This document shows, one piece after another, positions 9,898 through 17,889 of a stretch of 64,000 nucleotides of DNA. Both the position numbers and the translations under genes were made by a program. The notes under the pieces are model-generated. The model was given only the letters and a program-made list of their open reading frames with translations. It searched no databases and had not been told where the DNA came from. The stretch comes from Paenibacillus sp. JQZ6Y-1. Its GTDB lineage: Bacteria > Bacillota > Bacilli > Paenibacillales > Paenibacillaceae. The DNA lies in contig NZ_JBFDUZ010000001.1 of assembly GCF_040719145.1 (NCBI RefSeq), positions 3,100,001 to 3,164,000 of the forward strand, read 5' to 3'. How positions within the stretch are numbered: the first letter of the stretch is position 1; the number at the start of each line of letters is the position of its first letter.

Positions 9898-10359
9898 TTA
9901 TTGGTTTGAGCTATATGTTATCGTCTCGTATCCCTTTACGCATAAACCAACCAAACGATTATAATTGAAAAGGTAAAGTATATTATTTGCCTCGACCTCT
10001 AGATCAATCACACCATTATTGTTCAGCCATATAACAAATTGCTCTTCTGACACTTCTACTACCACGTTCTCATATTCGTATTCAAAGTCTTTAAAATAAG
10101 GACGACCTTTTTGTGTTTTGATGTTACTACTTGCCCACACGATCTGTTCAGAAATTTGTCGAGGATAAATCAGCTCAATCTCGCCTAGTGTACCTGTTGC
10201 AGTCAGCCATACACAAACACTTGTATTCACCCTATAAGGAATACATTCATCTGACATATATTCTGTCACAATATTGAAAGTTCTGACTTCAGGTACATAT
10301 GAACAAATGGCTTGATGGATGGAACTGCTACTGTCGAGCAAAATACATTTTAGATTCAT
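9898..10359 (-). CDS. Hypothetical protein, immunity-like
   Basis: A 153-residue soluble protein without signal or membrane segment, mostly alternating strands (for example EIELIYPRQISEQIVWASS, VVVEVSEEQFVIWLNNNGVIDLEVEANNILYLF). The family is not recognised. Its ATG lacks a strong ribosome site (AAATG context only). It lies in a same-strand row of single-domain ORFs without toxin genes, which is the usual surrounding of orphan immunity genes in RHS loci. That is the only basis for the functional suggestion. It is AT-rich compared with the deo genes. Confidence 0.55.
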   Translation of the reverse strand: MNLKCILLDSSSSIHQAICSYVPEVRTFNIVTEYMSDECIPYRVNTSVCVWLTATGTLGEIELIYPRQISEQIVWASSNIKTQKGRPYFKDFEYEYENVVVEVSEEQFVIWLNNNGVIDLEVEANNILYLFNYNRLVGLCVKGYETITYSSNQ

Positions 10360-10408
10360 AAAGTCATCTCACCATTCGCTTATGTAGTAATCATAATCCA
10401 AAAAGATT

Positions 10409-10606
10409 CTATAACGGGTTATCGATTTTCCATTCTACTTCTAAATTTGAATAATCGTCTAGCCATCTACTTAATACACTTTCTAATTCAGATATTCCTC
10501 TAATATTTGTTAAATGAATAGATTCAAATAAATCACCATCACTCACGTACCACTCGTTGGCGATAGATTCCTTTTCCACCTCATATTTTCTGATCCAGAA
10601 TATCAT
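10409..10606 (-). CDS. Short hypothetical protein, possibly truncated
   Basis: A 65-residue acidic ORF (IRKYEVEKESIANEWYVSD, LESVLSRWLDDYSNLEVEW). The frame is open upstream without a start codon until it runs into the 3' end of the next gene, and the ATG at 10606 has no good ribosome site. It may therefore be the 3' part of a longer immunity gene whose start was lost, or be translated by coupling to the gene at 10633. The family is not recognised. Confidence 0.4.
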   Translation of the reverse strand: MIFWIRKYEVEKESIANEWYVSDGDLFESIHLTNIRGISELESVLSRWLDDYSNLEVEWKIDNPL

Positions 10607-10632
10607 TTCATCTTCGATTAAACTTGCTATAT

Positions 10633-11271
10633 TTAATAAAGGATAAGTCGCTTACTCAAAATCATACCTTCTGGTACAAAACTCCATTCCTCTGCAATCT
10701 TCAATACCAATTCCTCATCCGGCAGCAATTCTCCATTATGCATATACGAAGGGAAAATCGATTTTTCAATAGCCGTTTGTTCTCCTTCATCCATCATAGT
10801 ATCCCATTCATAGCTATACGCACGTTTCATCTTGCCATCTTCAAACTTTGCCCAAGCATAATAATGAACCGTTCGATGATTAGCAAAGTATTGTATTTCC
10901 CCTAATCGACTACTTAACTCCTCCAAAATATCGAGCAATACTATAGTATGTTCCGTCTCGTTTAAATCTGGTAATTCCTCCGCTGAAAGAATCGTCCAGC
11001 CATTTGTTGGTTGGAATAGCAATACTTCAGCTTGTATATCATGCGATTTCAATACATATTCTAGATTCTCACTATTCACTGCATCATTATGAATAGCGAT
11101 CCAAGCCGATTTGTAAGTAAGATCATACGTATCCGATTCATGCTCCTTCAACAACTTCGATGAAATCGATACGTCTGGTACTGTTATAGTTGCCTCATTA
11201 GCAGATTTTTTATGATCCAGATGCCGCTGGATCAGATAAGCTACCAGCATACAGAGAAAGACAAGCCACAT
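10633..11271 (-). CDS. Membrane-anchored protein, immunity-like
   Basis: A 212-residue protein with an N-terminal membrane helix (MWLVFLCMLVAYLIQ) followed by basic residues, then a soluble domain. The soluble part has YLIQRHLDHKKS, an aromatic segment HRTVHYYAWAKFEDGKMKRAY, and a C-terminal stretch with LPDEELVLKIAEEWSF. This C-terminal pattern recurs in uncharacterised proteins near RHS/PAAR loci (recalled, not searched). The ATG at 11271 is preceded by AAAAGGAG. A membrane-tethered inhibitor of an incoming toxin is plausible but unproven. Confidence 0.55.
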   Translation of the reverse strand: MWLVFLCMLVAYLIQRHLDHKKSANEATITVPDVSISSKLLKEHESDTYDLTYKSAWIAIHNDAVNSENLEYVLKSHDIQAEVLLFQPTNGWTILSAEELPDLNETEHTIVLLDILEELSSRLGEIQYFANHRTVHYYAWAKFEDGKMKRAYSYEWDTMMDEGEQTAIEKSIFPSYMHNGELLPDEELVLKIAEEWSFVPEGMILSKRLILY

Positions 11272-11377
11272 AGTACTTCTCCTTTTTATAATGACTGTAT
11301 TGGTAAATCATTCACATTAATGATGTATATACTACATATTTCTTAGGTATATGGTATTTCTACAAATGAATATCGCA

Positions 11378-11956
11378 TTAAATAAACTTCTCCCATACTT
11401 CAAATGAAGACAATAGACTTTTATTGAAATTTCCATCCGCATATGAACTACATACATTAGTGAGAATTGTTGGCGGATGAAGTGGTCCATTTTTGAATCC
11501 TTTTATTGTAGGTTTATTTACATAAATATAAGATTTAGGTTTTGTTATAACCCCCCACTTTAAAGATGAGTATTTGTTTAAAAACACTTGACCAAAATAT
11601 AGAGATACATCCACTGCTAATGCAATTGTAGAAATATCCAGTTTCCAGTCTCTAATATCTTCAGCTATCCATGAAGGTAATCCATCCTGTAATTGTTTTT
11701 TTTCATCAGGAGTATAAGGTACAGTATTGATACGTACTTTCAGCCAATCCCAGAGTGGTACTAGAGATTGAGGAGTCATATCAAATTGCTCCATTCTTTG
11801 AATCCCCGACTCTTCTATTGCATGTTTCAAAATTTCTAATCTTGATGGAATTTCGCTTACAAACCATTCTAGGCACTGCTGCGCTTGTTTTTTGTTCATT
11901 TCTTTAAAGCCTACAACTTCGAATGGTGGAGTCATGATTGGATATTGAAAAGTCAT
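11378..11956 (-). CDS. Hypothetical protein, immunity-like
   Basis: A 192-residue soluble protein. The N-terminal half is helical (MNKKQAQQCLEWFVSEIPSRL and LEILKHAIEESG). The middle contains DISTIALAVDVSLYFGQVFL, followed by LKWGVITKPKSYIYVNKP and a C-terminal helix. The ATG is preceded by AGGAGGG. No signal peptide or membrane segment. The family is not recognised with certainty. Genes with this ALAVDV-YFG pattern occur in Bacillota near polymorphic toxins (recollection only). It sits 82 bp downstream of the next immunity-like ORF on the same strand. Confidence 0.55.
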   Translation of the reverse strand: MTFQYPIMTPPFEVVGFKEMNKKQAQQCLEWFVSEIPSRLEILKHAIEESGIQRMEQFDMTPQSLVPLWDWLKVRINTVPYTPDEKKQLQDGLPSWIAEDIRDWKLDISTIALAVDVSLYFGQVFLNKYSSLKWGVITKPKSYIYVNKPTIKGFKNGPLHPPTILTNVCSSYADGNFNKSLLSSFEVWEKFI

Positions 11957-12038
11957 TTTCCCTCCTGTTATCTATGTTCTAGTTTGATACATCTGACTGT
12001 TCTTTACTATAGACAAGTAAATAATATGCTAAAAGTAT

Positions 12039-12380
12039 TCAGAGTGAACATTCCAATTTCGTAATCCAATATTCTGCATGATTAAAAGCAAATAATAAGT
12101 CTTCAATCATTAATCTTAGTATATCCACCTTATGTATCTGTTTCTTTACAGTTATTGTGAAATCAAACATATTGTCTTTAATCTTATATTCTGTGACATG
12201 AAAAGGTCTAATATACTGATTTTTATAAGGAAATGTCCAATGGTCGATCATATCAAATAATTGGTCATAATAGAATTGTTCAAGTTTTTTATCAAATGTA
12301 GCATATAAATTAAATATTAATCCTTGAACTAGCTCAAAATTGGGCTTTTGATAAATTTCTGCTATACTCTGATTTTCCAT
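12039..12380 (-). CDS. Hypothetical protein, immunity gene following a decayed toxin tail
   Basis: A 113-residue protein, rich in aromatic and acidic residues (FELVQGLIFNLYATFDKKLEQFYYDQLFD; DILRLMIEDLLFAFNHAEYWI). The ATG at 12380 has a good site (AAGGAAAGGTAGAGG). Just upstream on the same strand is a 29-codon toxin-tail fossil (12401-12490) and then a decayed RHS core, the order expected for core, toxin tip, immunity. The immunity call rests on this position and is stronger than for its downstream neighbours. The fold is not recognised. Confidence 0.6.
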   Translation of the reverse strand: MENQSIAEIYQKPNFELVQGLIFNLYATFDKKLEQFYYDQLFDMIDHWTFPYKNQYIRPFHVTEYKIKDNMFDFTITVKKQIHKVDILRLMIEDLLFAFNHAEYWITKLECSL

Positions 12381-12400
12381 ATTTGCCTCTACCTTTCCTT

Positions 12401-12490
12401 TTAATATGCTGGTAATGGTCTTTTGCTGGCTGGCGTCAGTTTAACTAATCCTTTTAGAAGTGCAATTGCTGCTCTTACGATTTTTAAACT
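12401..12490 (-). pseudogene. Fossil of a toxin C-terminal tail
   Basis: After an in-frame stop, 29 codons read SLKIVRAAIALLKGLVKLT and then PASKRPLPAY before TAA. The tail stops 20 nt before the start of the 12039-12380 gene, the spacing seen between intact toxin and immunity genes in this locus. It links the RHS fossil on its other side to that immunity gene. Confidence 0.45.
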
Positions 12491-12905
12491 TCATTTATCT
12501 CGCCTTCAGATCATACAATCCCATCTCTGCATCATGCGTTTCGCTAGCGTATCTAAACTCATTATCCACTATTTCTTTCTACTACTTCAGACTTCCCCAA
12601 TCATTATATTGGTAGCCATTAACGACACTTTCATCTGTACAACATACCCATGACTAATATACAGATAATAATAGTCAGCCTGGCTCGTCAAATTCACCTT
12701 CATTAGTACCCGATCTCAAGTATATAATTGGATACCATTCCATTGCTTGGTCTGCAATCAACTGATTGGCACCATTGTAAATATACTGCATTATTTTGCT
12801 ACGAGTTATTATCTTCTATCGTAAGCCATCTGGCAGGTAGTTAAACAGTATTTTATCTTTGTTTATCTTGGCGAAGATGAGCATATTTTGCAGAATGAAA
12901 AGAAA
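12491..12905 (-). pseudogene. Decayed RHS/YD-repeat core (oldest-looking copy)
   Basis: Minus-strand translation in shifting frames gives NEFRYASETHDAEMGLYDLKAR, matching NEFKYAGETYDTETGLYYLKAR of the intact RHS protein. Further on it gives the stretch around the RGDRVLVKK, DQVIGD and LPDGLRWKK regions. DNA from 12491 to 12905 aligns to about 21,990-22,385 of the intact gene, with many substitutions and small indels. Several stops and frameshifts rule out translation. Beyond 12905 the similarity is lost. Confidence 0.75.
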
Positions 12906-13022
12906 TTATCGAATATATTCAATAGAATTCATTCTTATTAATTACTCATTGTTGCTTTATTAAATTTAAATAAACTTCATACCAATCAGGATAGTTTGAT
13001 TCAATAATTGAAAGGACTTCAT

Positions 13023-13283
13023 TTAATCTGACCCAATTAATTTCAAAAGTTTATCGTATTCAATATGATTACTATGTAACCATATATGTGCTATAGATTC
13101 TCTACAACTTGCTGAGAGCATATGATCAACCTTCTCATCATTTGATAACTCTACTAAAAAATCGACCATTTCAGAATCACAAAAATGTTCTCCTAATTCA
13201 ATAATAGCATCATCTTTTTCTACATCGGTTGTATTAGCATCTAATATTAAATCAATTAAAATGTATTTATTAATAATAATCAC
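13023..13283 (-). CDS. HEAT-like small immunity protein
   Basis: An 86-residue acidic helical protein (LIDLILDANTTDVEKDDAI; MVDFLVELSNDEKVDHML; CRESIAHIWLHSNHIEYDKLL) with the paired-helix pattern of HEAT-type immunity proteins. I favour the GTG at 13283. Its GTGA overlaps the stop codon of an upstream toxin-tail fossil, and AGGAGA sits directly in front, so translation was probably coupled to the toxin. A longer frame from an ATG at 13322 would cover that tail in the wrong phase. Start uncertain; function inferred from position. Confidence 0.6.
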   Translation of the reverse strand: MIIINKYILIDLILDANTTDVEKDDAIIELGEHFCDSEMVDFLVELSNDEKVDHMLSASCRESIAHIWLHSNHIEYDKLLKLIGSD

Positions 13284-13410
13284 TCTCCTAATAGAATATG
13301 TGTACCTACATTTCTTCCACATGTCTCACCAGTAAAAGGATTAATGTTTGTTATAAAACATTCTTTAAAGAGCTTTTACTCATACGATTCGGATATCTTT
13401 TAAACATCAT
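13280..13410 (-). pseudogene. Fossil of a toxin C-terminal tail
   Basis: Two frames join to read MMFKRYPNRMSKSSLKN (13410 onward), then FITNINPFTGETCGRNVGTH ending ILLGE and TGA at 13280. The last codons contain the ribosome site of the following immunity gene and the stop overlaps its GTG. No RHS core remains immediately upstream. The joined text looks like a nuclease-toxin tail, but the family is not identified. Confidence 0.45.
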
Positions 13411-13483
13411 TGAGTCTCCAATATAATCCACTTAAATTACAGACTCTCTTTATCGACTCCATTTAAATATTTTCTTTAAATTC

Positions 13484-13927
13484 CTATAATGAAAAAATAT
13501 TTCCTTTATCATCATCAATATACACAGTTTTTATACTTTTGATCATAGAAAATTCATAGCTCCAAAATTCATCTAAAAATCTACTTTCTCCAAACCTCTA
13601 TATCATTGCATAGAATAAGAATTTCCATATCTCCGCCAAAAGTTTGTAATTTGTAGATAACACAATTTAATTGATTTTGGTTATTGTCATAAATTTTTTC
13701 TAATTTAATATCACAAAAAAAAAAAAGGGGAGTACATATTCATCCATTTCATCCAAATCAACTTCCATCCTAAATTCTTTGACCCTTTTACACACTAATT
13801 CAAGTATATGTTCACTTTCAATTTTTATGGAATCTAAAAACTTGAGTTTAATTTCATTTCCATTACTAGCGAATTCTATTGCATCTAAATTAATATTTGA
13901 AAATAATTGATTCCCCACTGTTATCAC
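13484..13927 (-). pseudogene. Frameshifted immunity-like gene with a T12 tract
   Basis: The ATG at 13927 opens 75 codons and ends soon after 12 consecutive T (minus strand, complement of 13715-13726). With 10 or 13 T the frame continues as CDIKLEKIYDNNQNQLNCVI and on to GGDMEILILCNDIEVW, stopping at 13581. A second shift near there opens FGESRFLDEFWSYEFSMIKS to a stop at 13484. The restored protein would be about 147 residues and looks coherent across all three frames. It is a decayed or slippage-controlled gene, family unknown. Confidence 0.6.
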
Positions 13928-14109
13928 CTATTATTTTATTTTGTAAGGTAGAACATAAGATGCTTTATTACTTGGTTCAACATATTCTCAAGTATGATTC
14001 CTTGATTTTCCACTTCTTAAATTGGTGTTAGACGCTCCCGCACAGATCATGACTGTGATTTTATAAAATCATGGGTTCATTTTAGAATTATTGATTCTAT
14101 ATATTGCAT
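13928..14109 (-). other. Short intergenic stretch, possible RHS scrap
   Basis: Around 14030-14060 a short run resembles the RHS DNA near CGCAGATCAT in the core. It is too short and diverged to call. A perfect 14-bp palindrome GATTTTATAAAATC lies at about 14070-14083. No ORF. Confidence 0.25.
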
Positions 14110-14351
14110 TTAGTATATCAATTCTAGAATTTTTCTTGCGATAATTTTGCAATCATCGATATTTCTATCAAATTCTTTACCGGAAGATTCTTTAAATATT
14201 TCAAATATATAATCCGCTAAATTATCGACTGTAGTATTAGGCTGTGCTCCGTCTAAAATTTTTGCGTTTCATATAAATACTCGTCTTGTAGTAAAGGATA
14301 GATGTTTATTGGATTCCACTCATTAATTATATAGATAACAGTGCTTCTCAT
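14110..14351 (-). pseudogene. DUF1871-family gene, frameshifted
   Basis: The ATG at 14351 has a textbook site (GGGAGGTG) and opens MRSTVIYIINEWNPINIYPL and LQDEYLYETQK, then stops. A one-base shift in the AAAAA just before the stop gives ILDGAQPNTTVDNLADYIF and EIFKESSGKEFDRNIDDCK, ending ILELIY and TAA at 14110. NEWNPI, DEY and the C-terminal CKIIARKIL pattern are those of DUF1871 proteins. The intact length would be about 80 residues. It directly follows a toxin-tail fossil, so an immunity role is inferred. Confidence 0.65.
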
Positions 14352-14357
14352 TTATAG

Positions 14358-14530
14358 TTATTCACCTCCCAAATAAAGATTTGATAATTCTTTATCAGCA
14401 TCATCGAATTTATTTTTAGAATTACTGTAACAACTGTTCCATCATTAGCAACAACTAGTTCCTCCTAGCCCAAAAGCTTCTACGCTAGCTATTAACGTAT
14501 CATTCCATCCATTAATAAAGAAATATTAAT
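14358..14530 (-). pseudogene. Fossil of a toxin tip joined to the inverted RHS relic
   Basis: Reading across three frames gives NGWNDTLIASVEAFG, then LVVANDGTVVTVIL, then SKNKFDDADKELSNLYLGGE and a TAA at 14358. The final GGE codons contain the ribosome site of the DUF1871 pseudogene. It follows straight on from the RHS core relic, so it is the remains of that core's toxin tip. The nuclease or other fold cannot be named. Confidence 0.45.
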
Positions 14531-15212
14531 CTTTCTGATTCGTCAGGTCTTTCTTCACCAGTACCCGATCACCGCGTACATAACTATACACAGTTCCGTT
14601 GCTAGATTTCAATTACAGATACACTATGCAAAACACGCTCATTTCCGCCATGATTGATAAAACCAAAACCCTGTTCGACTATTTGCCAGACGGATTACGT
14701 TTCAAGAAAACAAGCGGTAGCAAGTGACACAGTACAGCTACAATGGGTACTCGTCAAGTGATTAGAGACAAAGCTGTCTCATCCGATAAATCGCGGGTAT
14801 CACTTTAACTTTACGTTAGACGGTTGCCGCGCAGATCATACTTATATTGCGTCTCGCTACCATCGGCGCGCTTTACTGCCATCCGACAACGTCGGGAACG
14901 TGATTCGCTCTACCTGTCCGAGTGACGTATAGGCATATTGCATATTAGCTGTATTCGCCGTATTCCAACTTTGTACACCGTTCGTCTGTACCTGCGTCAA
15001 GCGAGACTTGTCATAGAAATAGTTCGTCAAGAAGCTAGTGCCGTTCAAAGTACGTTTCTGATTCGCAATCCGATCCAGCGGATCGAGCGATATAACCTGT
15101 TGCGATTGAGGTTAGGCTTATAATCCGATCCAGTTTGTCGTTCATGCTGGTTTGGCTCGCAACTTTAGTATCGTTTATGTAAAGCTCATGGCGGTCCGTC
15201 AGCAGATTGCTA
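14531..15212 (-). pseudogene. Decayed RHS core with an internal inversion
   Basis: The DNA matches about 22,150-23,040 of the intact RHS gene with gaps. It includes NGTSFLTNYFYDKSRLTQVQ, NTANMQYAYTSLGQV and NLLTDRHELYINDTKVASQ in broken frames. Between about 14609 and 14773 the homologous segment runs on the plus strand instead (MQNTLISAMIDKTKTLFDYL followed by PDGLRFKKTSGSK). Flanking core DNA on both sides keeps minus orientation. The block ends abruptly at about 15212, after LTDRHELY's upstream region. Confidence 0.8.
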
Positions 15213-15240
15213 TTGATTGTATGAACTTTTGTATGCTTAT

Positions 15241-15282
15241 AAAAAAACGTCAATTAAGCATTAAAGCTTGATTGACGTTTTT
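15241..15282. terminator. Bidirectional hairpin terminator
   Basis: AAAAAACGTCAATYAAGC arms around a short loop give A and T runs on both sides. It lies between the 15377 immunity gene (minus) and the RHS relic, so it ends the truncated-cassette transcript. Confidence 0.75.
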
Positions 15283-15376
15283 TATAAGATTTTGCACTAA
15301 ATATTCTAGTAAAATATAAAGATACATCTAAAAATAACTCAACAATAAAATCATCAAATCCCTAAATTATTAATAG

Positions 15377-15901
15377 TTAATTGATTTCTTTTATAATTTT
15401 TAAAGATTTAAAAGTATTTAAAGAGTTTGTTTGTAAAGCATAAATTTGAGGGCTTTCTAAATTTGATAATTGAAAAACTTGTCCTGATTGAAAATTAATA
15501 TATCCCTTAAATTTTGATACTATTTTTTCTAAGTCTACATTCTTAAATAATTCATTTGAAAAAGTAATCAAGATATGTGAAGGCATAGTTGAACTTGTAC
15601 GACAGATATAACAATCGTAATCAAATACAGCTGTTGTAAATCCTTCAGGCAAAGAATATAAAGCAAAAGAATCAATTTCGCTACTATTATCTAATGCTTT
15701 AATTATTTTTTTTTGTACTCTCTGAATATCTAAAACTTTTTTACTTTTAAATGATTCTCCGCTAATACCAACATAATTAGCTTTTACTTCAATCATTTGC
15801 ATCAACTCTCTAGAAGAATAATAAAATTCTCTCCATTTTGATGAGTCTTTGTTATTAATATCTCCATATAAAACAATTGATGTAGTTAAAAAATTATGCA
15901 T
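15377..15901 (-). CDS. Cognate immunity protein of the truncated RHS cassette (inferred)
   Basis: A 174-residue soluble protein, not recognised as a family. Its start is the ATG at 15901, giving MHNFLTTSIVLYGDIN. The ribosome site TGAGGAGA includes the stop codon of the upstream RHS cassette, so toxin and immunity would be translationally coupled. An alternative GTG at 15916 would destroy this site. Features include VKANYVGISGESFKSKKVLD, FDYDCYICRT and a central β-rich part (HILITFSNELFKNVDLEKIV). Immunity to the PD-(D/E)XK-like tip is inferred from adjacency alone. Confidence 0.65.
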   Translation of the reverse strand: MHNFLTTSIVLYGDINNKDSSKWREFYYSSRELMQMIEVKANYVGISGESFKSKKVLDIQRVQKKIIKALDNSSEIDSFALYSLPEGFTTAVFDYDCYICRTSSTMPSHILITFSNELFKNVDLEKIVSKFKGYINFQSGQVFQLSNLESPQIYALQTNSLNTFKSLKIIKEIN

Positions 15902-15912
15902 AAGCGTTCTCC

Positions 15913-17889
15913 TCACTGAATTTTCGCAGGCAAAATGTAAATATCTCCAGCCCGTTCACCCATAATTTTTTGATTGTCTACCATACGCTTAATTAAATCT
16001 GGAATATTGTCTGTTTTGCTTGGCACTTCATATTGATCTATTTTGCCATCTTTTCTTACAGCCATTACATCTGGACGCCTATTGGGACTTGCGCCAGGTA
16101 TCTCATTACCAATTCCTTTGTTCAAATAAACTTTTACTATATTATCACTTTTAGCTAATTCCTCTGCTTTTTCTGTCATTGCCTCCCAATGACCAGAGGT
16201 TTTATTTGTATGCGGTTTACTAGGATAAATAATTTTAGACTTCCAAGCATCATTCTTTTCGTTCATTGCTTGTCTTTGAGCCAATTTTTCTTCTTCAAGT
16301 TTACTTGCATTAGTGGCACTATCTGATTCTATAACGACATCCGATTCTTCTATTTTATCTTTATCTGTTTTATTGCTTTTATTAGAAGAAGTAGTGGACT
16401 TACCACTGCTACTATTTTTACCACTAGCTTTTCCATTACCCCCACTTTTACTGCCGCCCTTTGATGCACTCACGCCACCACTGAAGTTTCCCTCGGTGTC
16501 TCTTTCTTGCGTAGGATCTGAGCTATGACCACTGGGATCAACATAAATTAATGGATTATTGTGCACATAGGTATACACATTTAAACTAAGCGGATTATCA
16601 ATCTGTCCTTCATACGTATCTTCATTTAAAAAGCGCCCTTGAGCAGGATCGTAATATCGAGCTTTGAGATAATATAATCCTGTTTCCGCATCATATGTTT
16701 CACCGGCGTATTTAAATTCGTTAGCTACGGTTTCTTTCTGAACCTTCGTATTGCCCCACTCGTCATACTGATAGCTATTTACAATAGTACCATCTGTCGC
16801 CATAAGTTGAACAACATCGCCATGCCCATTGTATAAATAATAATAATCTTTTTTATTGGTTAAATCTTTCTTTACTAATACCCGGTCGCCTCGAATGTAA
16901 GTTGATGGACTACCCGCAGATACTTGATCGGAGACGACTTGATTCCAATGGTCATACATGTAACGTGTCGTTTTACTTCCTTGTGTTTTTTGGTATCGTA
17001 ATCCATCTGGCAAATACTGCATCTTGGTTGTTCCATTGTCGCTACTCGCACTAATCAAACGATCATCTAGATCGTAGCGATAATTGACCGCTGTCTCATC
17101 CGGCAAATCGCGGGTGTCACTTTGCGTCAGACGGTTGCCACGCAGATCATATCCATATTGCGTCTCGCTGCCATCGGCACGTTTCACATTACTCAATCGG
17201 TTCAGCTTGTCATAGCTGTACGTGGAGGTTTGTGCCGCACCATTTTGCACTTGCTCCGTCACAGATGTGATATTGCCGTTGTTATCGTACTGGTAGCTAT
17301 AGACGGACAAGATGGTGTCGCCCTTCGTGTTGGTTAAACTATTCAGGCGATTCAGCGGATCATAGCTCATACTTTCTTGTAACTTGCTACCATCTGACAA
17401 CGTTGGGAATGTGATTCGCTGTACCTGCCCGAGTGGTGTATAGGCATATTGCACATTGGCAGTGTTCGCGGTATTCCGACTTTGTGCACCGTTGGTTTGT
17501 ACCTGCGTCAAGCGAGACTTGTCATAGCCGTAGTTCGTAAAGAAGCTGGTACCGTTCAAGGTATGTTTCTGATTCGCAATCCGATCCAGCGGATCGTAGC
17601 CTACATCCAAGCGAGCGGTATATCCTGCTGCAATTGAGGTCAAGCTCGTGATGCGATCCAGTTTATCAATCGTGCTCGTCTGGGTCGCGACTTTGGCATC
17701 GTTGATGTACAGCTCATGGCGATCCGTCAGCAGATTGCCGTCGGCGCCGTAGATGCTTTTTGTTTCCAATGTACCACTCATCAATGAGTTGCTGCTGTAG
17801 GCTTTCAGATATGCACTTGTTTGTTGCCCACGTTCGTCGTACGTGTATTTCGCTGTTGTCCCGTTACGGTCGATGAGTTGCTCGGTCAA
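15913..17889 (-). CDS. 5'-truncated RHS cassette with PD-(D/E)XK-like toxin tip
   Basis: An open frame of 658 codons matching residues ~1157-1604 of the intact 1818-aa RHS protein. It has no real start (a TTG with no ribosome site). DNA similarity continues upstream to about 18,000 but a base insertion near 17,970 breaks the frame. YD repeats run to the core end FLNEDTYEGQID...YVDPSGH (Asp ~451). After a Ser/Lys/Gly-rich linker (~455-510), the unique tip contains RPDVMAV (Asp607) and YEVPSKTD (Glu621, Lys625), a PD-(D/E)XK-like nuclease pattern. It lacks a signal peptide and is probably a silent cassette that can recombine onto the full gene. Immunity follows at 15901. Confidence 0.85.
   Translation of the reverse strand: MTEQLIDRNGTTAKYTYDERGQQTSAYLKAYSSNSLMSGTLETKSIYGADGNLLTDRHELYINDAKVATQTSTIDKLDRITSLTSIAAGYTARLDVGYDPLDRIANQKHTLNGTSFFTNYGYDKSRLTQVQTNGAQSRNTANTANVQYAYTPLGQVQRITFPTLSDGSKLQESMSYDPLNRLNSLTNTKGDTILSVYSYQYDNNGNITSVTEQVQNGAAQTSTYSYDKLNRLSNVKRADGSETQYGYDLRGNRLTQSDTRDLPDETAVNYRYDLDDRLISASSDNGTTKMQYLPDGLRYQKTQGSKTTRYMYDHWNQVVSDQVSAGSPSTYIRGDRVLVKKDLTNKKDYYYLYNGHGDVVQLMATDGTIVNSYQYDEWGNTKVQKETVANEFKYAGETYDAETGLYYLKARYYDPAQGRFLNEDTYEGQIDNPLSLNVYTYVHNNPLIYVDPSGHSSDPTQERDTEGNFSGGVSASKGGSKSGGNGKASGKNSSSGKSTTSSNKSNKTDKDKIEESDVVIESDSATNASKLEEEKLAQRQAMNEKNDAWKSKIIYPSKPHTNKTSGHWEAMTEKAEELAKSDNIVKVYLNKGIGNEIPGASPNRRPDVMAVRKDGKIDQYEVPSKTDNIPDLIKRMVDNQKIMGERAGDIYILPAKIQ

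Noticed and set aside
14030..14060. Short RHS-like run between pseudogenes
   Set aside because: Only about 30 bp with several mismatches; could be chance.
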